NCBI GenBank assembly: GCA_022842065.1
Contig: JALHQH010000001.1
Span: 425,014 to 489,013, forward strand
Reading direction: 5' to 3'
DNA from: Caldilineaceae bacterium
GTDB lineage: Bacteria; Chloroflexota; Anaerolineae; Caldilineales; Caldilineaceae
DNA: 64,000 bases
The notes under the pieces were generated by a model that saw only the letters and a program-made list of their open reading frames with translations, was not told the origin of the DNA and searched no databases. This document shows, in pieces, positions 24,861 to 34,279 of the stretch. The position numbers and the translations under genes are program-made. Numbering within the stretch: the first letter of the stretch is position 1; each line of letters opens with the position of its first letter.

Positions 24861-26267
24861 TCACGCAGCCTTGGGCAACAGCCAGTTGAGGAGTGGTGTG
24901 GTCATCATGGTCGTTACTAGTGCCATTATCACCATCATGGCAAAAAGTGTCGGTGAGATTACTTGCAAGTCAAGCCCAATATTGAGCACAATCAATTCCA
25001 TCAACCCGCGCGTATTCATGAGCGCGCCCAAGACCAACGCCGGCCGCCACTGCAACCCGGTCAGACGGGCTGTCACCGCACCGGCGCCCAATTTACCCAC
25101 GGTTGCCACCAGGATAATTAGTGCGCAGATCAGCCATTGGTCCCACCCCGACACCAGGTCGATCCGGGTACGCATGCCGGTAAAGGCAAAGAAGGCGGGC
25201 AACAGCAACACAGTGACCACCGAACCAAGTTGTTGGGTAAAGGTACGCGCAACGACACTATCATGGGGAATCAATACCCCTAACAAGAAGGCTCCAAAAA
25301 TGGCATGGATGCCGATATACTCGGTTGCAATGGCGGAGAGCAGCATGGCAATAAAAACAAAGGCAACGGCCGCGCGTGGCAGCTCTTCGCCAGACCAGCG
25401 GGCAAGCAGGCGCGGCAACAGTGGCCGGACGAGCAACAACATGATGAGCAGATAGACCACTGTCCAGCCCATCACCGCAAAACTTTCACCGACCTGGCTC
25501 TGGGCGACGCCGACCACCAACGCCAAAAGACACCAGGCCGTGACATCGTCAATGGCGGCACAACTGAGGGCAATGGTACCGATTTCGCTGCGTGTCATCC
25601 CGCGATCAGTTAGAATGCGTGCCAATACGGGGAAGGCGGTAATCGACATCGCCACCCCCATAAAGAGGGCAAAACTGGTAAAGTTCACGCTGCTGTCGGA
25701 AAGGCGTGGATAAAGAAACAAGGCAAGCAGAGCACCTAATATAAAAGGGGCAACGATGCTGGCATGCGAAGTGGCGAGAGCCGCATGGATGCGCCGTTGC
25801 AGCAGCCCCACATGCAGTTCAAGCCCAACTGTAAACATGTAGAGCAGCACACCAAGTTGGGCGACCATTCCCAGGTAAGGTGCGACGCTGGAAGGCAAAA
25901 TCAACCCCGAAAATTCTGCACCCAACAGCGATGGCCCCAACACAATGCCGGCCACGACTTCACCGATGACCGGCGGCTGGCCCAGATAGGCAAAGAGGCG
26001 CCCCAGTAGCAACCCTGTGCCGATGACCGCGGCAAGGGCAATCAGCAGATGTAAAAAAGGCTCACTGCTGACCGTGGTGGCGGCGCTACTGACCTGGCTC
26101 GCGCTGACAAGTGGCGCAGAGAGCATACTCCCATAACGGATAATTAGCAGCACCAGGATGATGGCGGCGAGCAACATCACAGTGTAGCTAACAATCGTCC
26201 AGATCACTGTCCGCCGTAATAGCGCAGGCTGCTCATTGTGAATGCCGACAGAATTTTCGTTGATCAT
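24861..26267 (-). CDS. CPA2-family cation:proton antiporter
   Basis: A 468-residue integral membrane protein with about 13 helices, of the KefB/NapA-type CPA2 family. After an extra N-terminal helix and a 50-residue linker it has GRLFAYLGQPPVIGEVVAGI (about 88-107), VLLYMFTVGLELHVGLLQRR (about 136-155), FMGVAMSITAFPVLARIL and the two acidic residues in CAAIDDVTAWCLLALV (about 235-250), which are the ion-binding pair in this family. It ends with GALMNTRGLMELIVLNIGLD. No C-terminal TrkA-N domain is present, so it is the short form and likely swaps Na+ or K+ for H+. It stands alone between two glycan genes. Confidence 0.88.
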   Translation of the reverse strand: MINENSVGIHNEQPALLRRTVIWTIVSYTVMLLAAIILVLLIIRYGSMLSAPLVSASQVSSAATTVSSEPFLHLLIALAAVIGTGLLLGRLFAYLGQPPVIGEVVAGIVLGPSLLGAEFSGLILPSSVAPYLGMVAQLGVLLYMFTVGLELHVGLLQRRIHAALATSHASIVAPFILGALLALFLYPRLSDSSVNFTSFALFMGVAMSITAFPVLARILTDRGMTRSEIGTIALSCAAIDDVTAWCLLALVVGVAQSQVGESFAVMGWTVVYLLIMLLLVRPLLPRLLARWSGEELPRAAVAFVFIAMLLSAIATEYIGIHAIFGAFLLGVLIPHDSVVARTFTQQLGSVVTVLLLPAFFAFTGMRTRIDLVSGWDQWLICALIILVATVGKLGAGAVTARLTGLQWRPALVLGALMNTRGLMELIVLNIGLDLQVISPTLFAMMVIMALVTTMMTTPLLNWLLPKAA

Positions 26268-26452
26268 GATCTTTTATGGCACCTCGGTTATATGTATATG
26301 ATATGGATGAGTGATGAAAGGTCAGCCCTGTGATGCTTGATCATGGTACAGTTTATCTTGCATAAGCATACTCAGCGTAAGGAAGTTGGTCAAACTGGAC
26401 AGCGTCAAAGTAGCAATTTCCCATTGGAAATTCTGCCCACTTACCCTATCAA

Positions 26453-26481
26453 TTGACCGGGCTAGACGCTCATGTTACAAT
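26453..26481 (+). promoter_or_regulatory. Promoter of the DPM1-like / YfhO-Wzx operon
   Basis: TTGACC (26453-26458) and TACAAT (26476-26481) with a 17-base spacer. Transcription would start near 26488, about 30 bases ahead of the ATG at 26519. The remaining spacer (26268-26452) shows nothing that I can support. Confidence 0.6.
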
Positions 26482-26518
26482 CGAGCGCTGATTGCATTAT
26501 TCTTTTACTGAAGAGCAC

Positions 26519-27397
26519 ATGAACGCAGCCATTGGATCGACCTTGCAGCAGTTGGCACAGCTACGTCTGACAGTGGTCATGCCAACCTATAATGAAGCAG
26601 ACAATCTGCCGGCGATGGCCGCTGCGTTGCTGGCCTTGCCATTGCCCGGCCTGCAACTGTTGATCGTCGATGACAACTCGCCGGATGGGACGGGTGCCGT
26701 CGCCGATGCATTGGCTGTAACCTATAATAGCCAAGCGCGCTTAGGCCGTCCCCGCCTCGCGGTGATGCATCGACAGGGCAAAGGCGGGCTGGGCACGGCC
26801 TATGTTGCCGGGATGAGCCGCGCCCTGGCCGATGGGGCCGACTATGTGGTACAGATGGACGCTGACTTTAGCCACTCACCGGACTATATCCCGCAGATGT
26901 TGGGGGTGATGTTGGCAACCGAGGCAGATGTCGTGATCGGCAGCCGTTATGTGCCGGGGGGGACGCTGGACGAGGGCTGGGGGCTATGGCGACAGGCGGT
27001 CAGTTGGTGGGCCAACTTCTACAGCCGGATGATCCTCGGCTTGCGCATCCGCGATATGACGGCGGGTTTCAAGCTCTGGAAGCGGCAGGCCCTGCTGGGC
27101 ATTGGCTTAGAGCGGATCCGCAGCAATGGCTACAGCTTTCAGGTGGAGATGGCTTATCTCTGTGAAAAGCTGGGCTACCATCTGATCGAAATTCCCATCC
27201 ATTTTGAAGACCGGCGCATCGGGCAGAGCAAGCTCGACATCCCCGTAAAGCTCGAATCAGCCTGGCGGACCTGGCAGATCCGCTGGCGTTATCGCCACTT
27301 GCAGCGCGCCCCCAAGGTCATCAGTACACGCGCCAATGGCCCGACGAGCACGGTGGCTACCCAGTCCGGCCCAACACACTCACAGATTACCTCTTGA
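26519..27397 (+). CDS. Polyprenol monophosphomannose synthase-like GT2 glycosyltransferase
   Basis: A 292-residue GT2 enzyme of the DPM1 type. [15 protein letters not shown] opens the GT-A fold, [19 protein letters not shown] has the first aspartates, and [19 protein letters not shown] carries the DxD motif. [20 protein letters not shown] and [20 protein letters not shown] followed by [20 protein letters not shown] are characteristic. It has no C-terminal membrane helices, so it is the soluble form acting at the inner face of the membrane, making mannosyl-phosphoryl-polyprenol from GDP-mannose. I use the ATG at 26519; a TTG at 26492 is less likely. It is followed after 10 bases by the YfhO-Wzx gene, suggesting an operon for lipid-linked glycan assembly. 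Confidence 0.88.
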   Translation: MNAAIGSTLQQLAQLRLTVVMPTYNEADNLPAMAAALLALPLPGLQLLIVDDNSPDGTGAVADALAVTYNSQARLGRPRLAVMHRQGKGGLGTAYVAGMSRALADGADYVVQMDADFSHSPDYIPQMLGVMLATEADVVIGSRYVPGGTLDEGWGLWRQAVSWWANFYSRMILGLRIRDMTAGFKLWKRQALLGIGLERIRSNGYSFQVEMAYLCEKLGYHLIEIPIHFEDRRIGQSKLDIPVKLESAWRTWQIRWRYRHLQRAPKVISTRANGPTSTVATQSGPTHSQITS

Positions 27398-27407
27398 GCC
27401 ATCACCC

Positions 27408-30400
27408 ATGAAACGTCTCTTGAACGCGCTGGCGCGCTGGCGACTGGGGCCGGATCTGCTGGCCGCAGGGCTTTTGCTACTGCTGGCGCTGCTCTGGTTT
27501 GCGCCTGTACTTTTCCCACCGCTCAGCGGCGCGACCCTGCTACCCTACGACAATCTCTACACCTTTGAACCGTGGGCCTCGCTGCGCCCAGGGTTGGTGC
27601 CGCACAACGACCTGTTGAGCGACCTGGTGCTGGAAAACGCCGTCTGGAAACAGCATATTCGCCAGACCTTGGCGGATGGCCAGTTGCCCCTGTGGAATCC
27701 GCAAATCTTTACCGGCATTCCGTTCCTTGCCGCTGGACAAGCTAGCACCTTTTACCCGCTGAGCATCCTCTTCTATCTGCTACCGCTGGAAGTTGCCTAC
27801 GGCTGGTTTACCGCGCTCCAAATTGCCCTGGCCGGCATCAACCTTTATATCTTTGGCCGGGTGCTGGGCCTGCAACGACTCGCCGCGTTTTTTAGTGGCG
27901 TAGTCTTTATGTTTAGCGGCTTTTTGATTGTCAGCGTCGTCTTCACCATGTTTTTGGCCGCGGCGGTCTGGTTGCCGCTGCTGCTTGCCATTGTTGAGCA
28001 GATCATCCGTAAACAGGAAGAGAAAGGCGTCGCCAGCTTCCATCCCATTCCCTATCTCGCCGCTGGCATCGGCGTCTTGGCCCTGATCGTCCTCGCCGGT
28101 CACCCCGAGTTGATCTACTATACGGCGTTGGTAACCGGGATGTATGTGGTAGTACGGCTGGCGGTGGCGTGGCGGGTGATACAAGATACGAGATACGAGA
28201 CAGGAGATACGAGACACGAGGCGGGCGATACGAGCCTAGTGGGGCCTGTCGCTACGTCGGCGGGTAACGAGGCAGCACGCAGCACGCAGCACGCAGCACG
28301 TAATGCCGGGCAAACGACTTTCCGGATATTGAAACTCGGCGGTTGGCTACTGGTGATGGCGCTGTTGGGGGTAGCGGCAGGGGCGATTCAGTTGGTGCCG
28401 CTGATTGAGTTGGTGCCGTTAAATTTTCGCGAAGGCTCGGCGTCGTTTCAGCAGGTATTGGATTGGGCTTGGCCGTCACGCCACGTTTTGACCTTTTTTA
28501 TCCCTGATATCTTTGGTAATCCTAGCCATCACGCCTGGTATGATCTCTGGCAGGGGCAATGGGTGCCCGCTACGGTCAACGCGCTCGGTGGGTCGATCAA
28601 TACCATCTTCTGGGGGATCAAAAACTATGTCGAAGGGGGCAATTATTTAGGGATTGCGACGTGGCTGCTGGCGGCCATCGCGGTGGTAGATGTTGGCCTG
28701 CAAATGGCGCGTCCAAAGGACATACACGCAGCACTCGCCACGCGCCACCCGCACACCCTCTTTTTTCTCTGCCTTGCCGTGCTTTCCCTCCTCTTCGCCT
28801 TTGGCACGCCGCTCTATGGGCTGCTCTTTTATGGGCTGCCGGGGTGGAGCCAGTTGCACAGTCCTTTTCGTTGGGTCTTTCCGTTTACGCTGAGTATGGC
28901 GGTGTTGGCAGGGATCGGGATTCAGGCGCTTGCCGATCGCATTAAGTATGAAGATGGGCGTACCCTACGTCTGGTCAGTGGTACGCTTGCGCTGCTTGCC
29001 CTGTTGGCAGGAGTGGGCACATTGGCGGCGGTCGGGATCAGCATCTTTGTGCCGGGGCCATTTATTGCCTTTGGCGAGCGAGTGCTGGCTGGCAGTGATC
29101 TGGCGCGGATGGGCTTTGGCGATGGGCGTATGTTTTGGGGCTATCAGGCGGGGAACCTGGTCAAGTTTGGCGTTTTCGCGGTGGCTGCGGGGTTGTTGGT
29201 GGGCGGCTTGACGGGTTGGCCCCGCCGCCGGTTGGAACCGGCGGCGGATACACAAAGTGCGTTGAAACGCACTGACGCGCCCAGCCCCAACCCGTTGAAA
29301 CGGGTTTTGCATATCAACAACCGATTTCAATCGGTTGTGGTGGCGCTCATTGTTATCACCTTGCTCGACCTTTATGCCATCCACGGCCATTTCAACCCGG
29401 CCAGCGATCCCGCCCTTTCCCCGTTGAATCCGGCAAACATTCCGCCGGTGGTCAAGTTTATCAACGAACGTGAGGGCATTGACAATTGTCAATTGTCAAT
29501 GATCAATTGTCAATTTGAAACGCCCTGGCGCTTTACCACCTTTAACCGGCCTGGGCGCAAGACCCTAAATGCCAACGTGGGCATGTATTACGGCTGGCAC
29601 GATCTGCGCGGCTACGACTCGATTATTCCCCGCCAATATGTTGACCTGATGAACCAGATTGCGCCGCAGGCCGGTGAACTGCTTTACAACCGCATCGCGC
29701 CGATCTATGCCAATTTCGGCCCCGACATGTTCGCACCACTTGACAGCCCACTCCTGGATCTGCTCAACGTCAAGTATATCTTTACCGAGTATGTCATCCC
29801 CAACCCAAGCTGGCAGCCGATCTATCACGATGGGGTGATCCGGGTTTATGAAAACCAAGAGGTGATGCCCAGGGCCTTTATTGTCCCTGAAGCGCGCGTC
29901 GTCCCCCTGAAAGCACAGCCGCTTCTAGAGAGTGATCTGCGCAACCTGGTCTTTATTGAAGAAACGCCTGGGGCGGAGAATGCGCTGGTGCCAGCCAGCC
30001 CCCAACTCAAAGCGGCGCAGATCAGCCGTTACACAGCCAATGACGTTTTTGTCGATGTCAACCTGAGTGACCGCGGCTGGCTGGTGTTGACCGATGCCTA
30101 CTTCCCCGGCTGGAAAGCCTTTATCCGGCCCTTTGGTGGCGAGGAAAGCGACGAGCGCGAGTTGCCGATCTACCGCGCGAACAGTGCGTTCCGGACCGTC
30201 TATCTGCCGGAAGCCGGTCAGTGGACCATTCGTTTTGTCTACTCGCCGATGAGCTTTAAGTTGGGTCTGTACATCACCTTCCTGGCGTTGATGACCACGC
30301 TGCTCTTGGGCGGCTACTGGCTGTGGGGGCGTTATTATCACCCGGAACGCAATGAGGGCGAGGTGCGCACCGTCGCCAAAAATTCACTGGTGCCGATGCT

Positions 30401-31928
30401 GCTGAGCCTGAGCAACAAGGCGATTGACTTTGCCTTTGCCATGCTCTATGTGCGGATCCTCGGGCCGGTGGGGACCGGTCAATATGCCTTTGTCGTCGCC
30501 GTCTATGGGCTCTTTGAGATTGTCAGCCGCTATGGACTCGGTACGCTGCTTACTCGCGATGTCTCGGCGGATAAAAACCAGTCGAGCCGCTACTTGACCA
30601 ATGTGGTCGCGCTGCGCACCTTGCTCTGGCTGATCAGCCTGCCGATCTTGGGGTTGGTGATCTGGCTTTATCGCTCGTTTGACCAGGTTGGGTTGGGTTG
30701 GACAAATCTGGCCCTGACCCCGATTGGCGATCAAGAAGTGCGCGCCCTGCTGATCTTCGCCGCCGCAATGCTCTTTGCCAACTGGGCCGATGCGCTGAGC
30801 AGCACCTTTATGGCCTTTGAAAAGATGGAGTATCCGGCGGGGCTGGCCAATGCGGTGGCACTGCTCAAAGTCACCTTTGGCGCGCTGGTGTTGCTCCTGG
30901 GCTGGAGTTACGTTGGATTAGCCGCGGTGAGCCTGGCCATGAACATCTTGCAAACGCTCTGGCTCTATGGCCTGCTGCGCCGCACCCTCTTTGTCCCCGA
31001 ATGGAAGTGGGATTGGAGCTTACAAAAGTGGATGTTCAACCACAGCGGCCCGTTGATGATCAACCACCTGTTGGCCACGATCTTTTGGCGCATCGACCTC
31101 TGGATTTTGCGCCCGCTGGCCGGTCCCGCCAGCATTGGGCTTTACAGCGTCGGCCTGAAATATCTGGATGGGCTCAACATCATCCCCAGCGTCTTCACGA
31201 TGGCCGTCTTCCCGCTGATGAGCCGTTATGCCCGCCGCGACAGCGATGGCGGTAGCGACAATCTGCTGCGCACCTATGTGCTCTCCTTGCGCCTGCTGGT
31301 GATCGTCTGCCTGCCGATTGCGATGATTACCACCTTGGTCGCGCGCGATCTGGTCGCCCTGATTGGTGGGGCGGAATATTTGGATGTGGCCGAAACCTTC
31401 CGCTTCTTTGGTCGCGAAGTGACGGTGCAGTGGGGCGGCTCTGCCCTGGCACTGCGGGTGATCATCTGGAGCATCCCGATTGGTTTTGTCAACAGCATCA
31501 CCCAATATGTGTTGATCGCGGTCAACCAGCAGCGCTATCTGACCAAAGCCTTTATCATTGGCGTCGTCTTTAATGTCGTTGGCAATCTGCTCGTCATCCC
31601 CGGCTTTGGTTATGTCGGCGCGGCGGTGGTGACCATTCTCAGCGAGTTTAGTCTGCTCTTCCCCTTCTACGCCAGCATCAAGCGCCATGTGGGCGTGGTG
31701 CCCTGGTTGTCGATTTTTGGCGGGCCAGTGGTTGCAGTGTTGGTGATGGGCGCAACCGCGTATGGCCTGATCTGGCTGGGGCTCAACCCGTGGGGTGCGG
31801 CGGGGGTGGGGTTGCTTGGCTATGGGCTTGGGTTAGTGGTGACAGGGGTTTTTAATCATCGCGATATGGCGGTAGTACGCCAGGCGGTGGGATTGGGGCG
31901 ATTGAAGGAAAAGGATACGAAGAGATAA
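27408..31928 (+). CDS. Fusion of a YfhO-like membrane glycosyltransferase and a Wzx-like flippase
   Basis: A protein of about 1506 residues. The first ~950 residues are a YfhO-family (GT-C-like) multi-pass region starting [20 protein letters not shown], with [20 protein letters not shown] and a beta-rich extracytoplasmic domain ([19 protein letters not shown]). From about residue 985 ([20 protein letters not shown]) there is a complete polysaccharide-flippase domain of 12-14 helices ([40 protein letters not shown]). The join is continuous, with no stop. A fused pair implies that glycan transfer and flipping are coupled. Three repeat insertions (28182-28299, 29222-29338, 29479-29518) are carried in frame in the YfhO half. 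The ATG at 27408 follows the DPM1-like stop by 10 bases. Confidence 0.85.
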   Translation: MKRLLNALARWRLGPDLLAAGLLLLLALLWFAPVLFPPLSGATLLPYDNLYTFEPWASLRPGLVPHNDLLSDLVLENAVWKQHIRQTLADGQLPLWNPQIFTGIPFLAAGQASTFYPLSILFYLLPLEVAYGWFTALQIALAGINLYIFGRVLGLQRLAAFFSGVVFMFSGFLIVSVVFTMFLAAAVWLPLLLAIVEQIIRKQEEKGVASFHPIPYLAAGIGVLALIVLAGHPELIYYTALVTGMYVVVRLAVAWRVIQDTRYETGDTRHEAGDTSLVGPVATSAGNEAARSTQHAARNAGQTTFRILKLGGWLLVMALLGVAAGAIQLVPLIELVPLNFREGSASFQQVLDWAWPSRHVLTFFIPDIFGNPSHHAWYDLWQGQWVPATVNALGGSINTIFWGIKNYVEGGNYLGIATWLLAAIAVVDVGLQMARPKDIHAALATRHPHTLFFLCLAVLSLLFAFGTPLYGLLFYGLPGWSQLHSPFRWVFPFTLSMAVLAGIGIQALADRIKYEDGRTLRLVSGTLALLALLAGVGTLAAVGISIFVPGPFIAFGERVLAGSDLARMGFGDGRMFWGYQAGNLVKFGVFAVAAGLLVGGLTGWPRRRLEPAADTQSALKRTDAPSPNPLKRVLHINNRFQSVVVALIVITLLDLYAIHGHFNPASDPALSPLNPANIPPVVKFINEREGIDNCQLSMINCQFETPWRFTTFNRPGRKTLNANVGMYYGWHDLRGYDSIIPRQYVDLMNQIAPQAGELLYNRIAPIYANFGPDMFAPLDSPLLDLLNVKYIFTEYVIPNPSWQPIYHDGVIRVYENQEVMPRAFIVPEARVVPLKAQPLLESDLRNLVFIEETPGAENALVPASPQLKAAQISRYTANDVFVDVNLSDRGWLVLTDAYFPGWKAFIRPFGGEESDERELPIYRANSAFRTVYLPEAGQWTIRFVYSPMSFKLGLYITFLALMTTLLLGGYWLWGRYYHPERNEGEVRTVAKNSLVPMLLSLSNKAIDFAFAMLYVRILGPVGTGQYAFVVAVYGLFEIVSRYGLGTLLTRDVSADKNQSSRYLTNVVALRTLLWLISLPILGLVIWLYRSFDQVGLGWTNLALTPIGDQEVRALLIFAAAMLFANWADALSSTFMAFEKMEYPAGLANAVALLKVTFGALVLLLGWSYVGLAAVSLAMNILQTLWLYGLLRRTLFVPEWKWDWSLQKWMFNHSGPLMINHLLATIFWRIDLWILRPLAGPASIGLYSVGLKYLDGLNIIPSVFTMAVFPLMSRYARRDSDGGSDNLLRTYVLSLRLLVIVCLPIAMITTLVARDLVALIGGAEYLDVAETFRFFGREVTVQWGGSALALRVIIWSIPIGFVNSITQYVLIAVNQQRYLTKAFIIGVVFNVVGNLLVIPGFGYVGAAVVTILSEFSLLFPFYASIKRHVGVVPWLSIFGGPVVAVLVMGATAYGLIWLGLNPWGAAGVGLLGYGLGLVVTGVFNHRDMAVVRQAVGLGRLKEKDTKR
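28182..28299. repeat. In-frame tandem repeats inside the YfhO half, site 1
   Basis: Several imperfect GATACGAGA units (about 28182-28230) and four exact GCAGCAC units (28272-28299) lie between two membrane segments. They encode the polar stretch [17 protein letters not shown] and later [16 protein letters not shown] 7-base unit repeated four times would shift the frame by one, yet the whole insertion stays open. The composition is unlike the flanking hydrophobic sequence. Confidence 0.75.
29222..29338. repeat. Four tandem hairpins inside the YfhO half, site 2
   Basis: Four perfect hairpins follow each other in the coding sequence: 29222-29247 (12 bp stem, centre TTGGAA), 29256-29273 (AGTGCGTTGAAACGCACT), 29289-29306 (AACCCGTTGAAACGGGTT) and 29317-29338 (CAACCGATTTCAATCGGTTG plus one pair). 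Stem sequences differ but the centres are TGAA or its complement TTCA. The encoded loop is [20 protein letters not shown] and onward, between two membrane segments. Confidence 0.85.
29479..29518. repeat. TTGACAATTG-type repeat inside the YfhO half, site 3
   Basis: The stretch repeats CAATTGTCAA and includes the palindrome TTGACAATTGTCAA. It encodes [13 protein letters not shown], in frame, at the start of the extracytoplasmic domain. It is the third repeat insertion in the same gene. Confidence 0.7.
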
Positions 31929-31955
31929 CACGCGCCGTGGGGAGGCGGAATACCC

Positions 31956-32168
31956 ATGAATGAAGAACTATTTGCTGAACTATTAGAAAGCGTACGGGAA
32001 GGTGGTGCCATCTTACGCAGCGACAAAGCTCCGTCACGTAAATTTGTCATCGAGCCACCGGATGGCAAGGGCATTCGTCTGGATCAACCCGTGCCGGTGC
32101 AATTGATCCACGACATGGCCACCTATCAAGCGCAAGCAAATCTAGCGAAGGCGAAGACAAAAAAATGA
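31956..32168 (+). CDS. Small protein with antitoxin-like N terminus
   Basis: A 70-residue protein. The first 28 residues, MNEELFAELLESVREGGAIL then RSDKAPSRKF, look like the N terminus of NadS/HigA-type helix-turn-helix antitoxins. The DNA-binding domain that should follow is missing, replaced by FVIEPPDGKGIRLDQPVPVQ and a lysine/alanine-rich tail. It may be a remnant of an antitoxin or an unrelated small protein. GGGGAGG lies upstream of the ATG. Its stop overlaps the ATG of the downstream kinase gene (ATGA), so at present it is translated as part of that unit. No toxin is beside it. Confidence 0.55.
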   Translation: MNEELFAELLESVREGGAILRSDKAPSRKFVIEPPDGKGIRLDQPVPVQLIHDMATYQAQANLAKAKTKK

Positions 32169-33118
32169 CAGAAGCATTCGGCCAGGCCAAAGATGTGACT
32201 GTGGATGCCAGCCAAGCGCAAGCCTTTCTGGCGGACCAACTTGGGATTGAAGCCACCGGGGTGGCGTTGATCGGCGAAGGGGCCTGGTCGCGCTGTTTTG
32301 GCTTTCGCCAGGGGGACGAGGAGCTGGTGATCCGCTTCGGCAACTATGTCGATGACTTTCAGAAGGATCAACTGGCCTATACCTATTGCACACCAGCGCT
32401 GCCGATTCCCGAAGTGCGCGCCATTGGGCCAGCCTTTGCCGGTCATTATGCCATCTCCACGCGTGCCTATGGCACCCCGTTGGAGCGGCTTAGCACAACC
32501 GAATGGCTGGCCGTTGTCCCTGCGCTCGTCACGGCGCTGGAAGCGCTGCGTCTGGCTGATCTTTCAGCGACGACGGGGTTTGGTGGGTGGGATGATGGGG
32601 GCAACGCCGACCGCTCCAGCTGGTCTAGCCATCTCTTAAGTGTTGACACCGATACGCCGGATCGCCGCACTTATGGGTGGCGTCAACGTCTGGCGACTTC
32701 GCCACAAGGTGATGCCGATTTTATCTGGGGCTTTGACTTATTGCAGCAAGTGGTGACTGATAGGGTGCCGCGCAGCTTGATCCACAGCGATCTGATCAAC
32801 CGCAATGTGCTGGTACATGAAGATAAAATTTCCGGAATCTTTGATTGGGGCTGCTCGATCTATGGTGACCACCTGTATGAGCTGGCCTGGTTTGAGTTTT
32901 GGGCCCCTTGGCTGCCCACGCTAGACAGCGCTTACCTGCGGTCGGCTGTTGAGCAGCGCTGGGCGGAGGTGGGCTATGTGCCAGTTGATAAAGCGGCTAG
33001 ATTGATGGCCTGTTATCTGCATATCGGCCTTGATCATCTAGCCTATAATGCCTACAAGGGGGATTGGCCGGCCGTTGCGGACACCGCGGCGCGTATGCAC
33101 GCCCTAGTTATCGACTAA
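32165..33118 (+). CDS. APH-family phosphotransferase (hygromycin-kinase-like)
   Basis: A 317-residue aminoglycoside-phosphotransferase-family protein. GEGAWSRCFGFRQGDEELVI is the nucleotide-binding start (about 39-58). SLIHSDLINRNVLVHEDKIS holds the H-x-D-x4-N catalytic loop (about 209-228), and GIFDWGCSIYGDHLYELAWF carries the metal-binding Asp. The overall shape resembles hygromycin B 4-O-kinase, but chromosomal members in environmental bacteria commonly act on unknown metabolites. It shows only distant similarity to the other APH kinase at 7762. It is coupled to the small protein upstream and followed by a hairpin-like spacer. Confidence 0.85.
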   Translation: MTEAFGQAKDVTVDASQAQAFLADQLGIEATGVALIGEGAWSRCFGFRQGDEELVIRFGNYVDDFQKDQLAYTYCTPALPIPEVRAIGPAFAGHYAISTRAYGTPLERLSTTEWLAVVPALVTALEALRLADLSATTGFGGWDDGGNADRSSWSSHLLSVDTDTPDRRTYGWRQRLATSPQGDADFIWGFDLLQQVVTDRVPRSLIHSDLINRNVLVHEDKISGIFDWGCSIYGDHLYELAWFEFWAPWLPTLDSAYLRSAVEQRWAEVGYVPVDKAARLMACYLHIGLDHLAYNAYKGDWPAVADTAARMHALVID

Positions 33119-33150
33119 CTAGTTTCTGTGGCGAAAGTGTTTGATCACCG

Positions 33151-33241
33151 GCAAGGTCGCCAAGAACGCGAAGTTTCGCAAAGGGTTTTTGCTGAAGTTG
33201 CTTTGCGATTCCTTTGCGCTTTTGGCGTCCTTAGCGGTAGA
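33151..33241. repeat. Imperfect palindrome of CGCAAAG-type words
   Basis: CGGCAAGGTCGCCAAGAACG and its continuation pair imperfectly (about 80%) with the complement of CTTTGCGCTTTTGGCGTCC. Words such as GCGAAG/TTTCGC and CTTTGCG recur between. It lies between convergent genes (APH kinase, PhyH) and may end transcription in both directions. Confidence 0.5.
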
Positions 33242-33272
33242 AATTGCGTTTCACAACAAAAACTAGGTTTGA

Positions 33273-34193
33273 TCAGCAGGTCACATCTTTGCCCTCTGGG
33301 CCAAAGATCGCCAGCCGTTCTTCCTTGCTGGTCTTGCCTGCGCTCTGCGGCTTATAATGAAATTGTACGGCGCGGCGACGTTGATTCGTGTGATTGGTCG
33401 GCGTGCCATGGTGGATCAAGCTGTGAAAGAGCAGACAACCGCCCGGCTTCAGCGGCACGGCCAGAATCTCTTGCTCGCGTTCGTGGGTATCGCAGATCTG
33501 CCAGTCGCGGCGTTGGAAATGGATCACCGGCCCGGCTCGGTGTGAACCGGCGTAAACGATCATGCAACCATTGTCAACCGTCGCCTCGTCGAGCGCGATC
33601 CAGACGCCGACCACGGCGGTGGTCAGCGGCAATTCAAAGTAGGCGTGATCCTGATGCCAGGGCTTTTCGCGCCCGCCCTGCGGCGGCTTGAGCAAGGCCA
33701 TATCCTGAAAGAGCACCGGCGCTTCGCCCTGCATGATGCGGCTCACCACACTTAATAATTGTTCATGGGCCGAGAGCGCCTTGAGTCGTTCATCATAGTC
33801 GACAAACCACATGAACTTGCGCACGTAGTCCTGCCGGATCTCCGGCGGTAAACTATTGACATCCACACCGAGCGCCTTCTTTTCGTACATTACCCCACTA
33901 AAATCAGGGTTACGCCCAGCGATCAGGTCAAAGAGGCCATCGATGCCCCCTTGCACTTCGGCTGGAGTAAAGGCGTTGTTCACCACCAGAAAGCCCTGCT
34001 CATGAAATTGATCAATATGCGCCGGGGTGACGCGCTCAAAGCCATCGATACCGGTGGCAATGCCGGTGTAATCATAGAGATTTTCGGCGTAACGATCCGC
34101 GGTGCCATAATCAATCAGTGTTTCGTAAGGCTTTTCGGTGGACGGCGCGGCGGCAGTAACGGTGGCGGGGGGCGTTAGTGTTGCAGTTGTCAT
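33273..34193 (-). CDS. Phytanoyl-CoA dioxygenase (PhyH) family protein
   Basis: A 306-residue Fe(II)/2-oxoglutarate dioxygenase. The iron ligands are in KPWHQDHAYFELP (H-x-D, about residue 178) and in LLFHSLIHHGTPTNHTNQRR (distal His, with the Arg that holds 2-oxoglutarate, about 255-275). FHEQGFLVVNNAFTPAEVQG near residue 63 is the usual PhyH opening. Bacterial members hydroxylate diverse small molecules, and the substrate here is unknown. AAGGAGGTAG before the ATG at 34193 is a strong ribosome binding site. The gene stands alone, convergent with the APH kinase. Confidence 0.88.
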   Translation of the reverse strand: MTTATLTPPATVTAAAPSTEKPYETLIDYGTADRYAENLYDYTGIATGIDGFERVTPAHIDQFHEQGFLVVNNAFTPAEVQGGIDGLFDLIAGRNPDFSGVMYEKKALGVDVNSLPPEIRQDYVRKFMWFVDYDERLKALSAHEQLLSVVSRIMQGEAPVLFQDMALLKPPQGGREKPWHQDHAYFELPLTTAVVGVWIALDEATVDNGCMIVYAGSHRAGPVIHFQRRDWQICDTHEREQEILAVPLKPGGCLLFHSLIHHGTPTNHTNQRRRAVQFHYKPQSAGKTSKEERLAIFGPEGKDVTC

Positions 34194-34279
34194 ACGCTAC
34201 CTCCTTGGTAACAGGTGGAATGAATTAGCTGAAGCTGGTGTCGTTGTAACGATGCAATCGGGAAGATGGTCATTGGCAA

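Noticed and set aside
28182..28299. CRISPR-like tandem repeats
   Set aside because: Units are 7-9 bases without spacers and lie inside an open reading frame.
29256..29306. GTTGAAAC strings that resemble CRISPR repeat ends
   Set aside because: They are the centres of short hairpins with differing stems, not full repeats with spacers, and no cas gene is present.
33128..33691. Plus-strand frame over the PhyH gene 3' end
   Set aside because: Arg/Ser-rich antisense frame without ribosome binding site; PhyH motifs on the other strand are complete.
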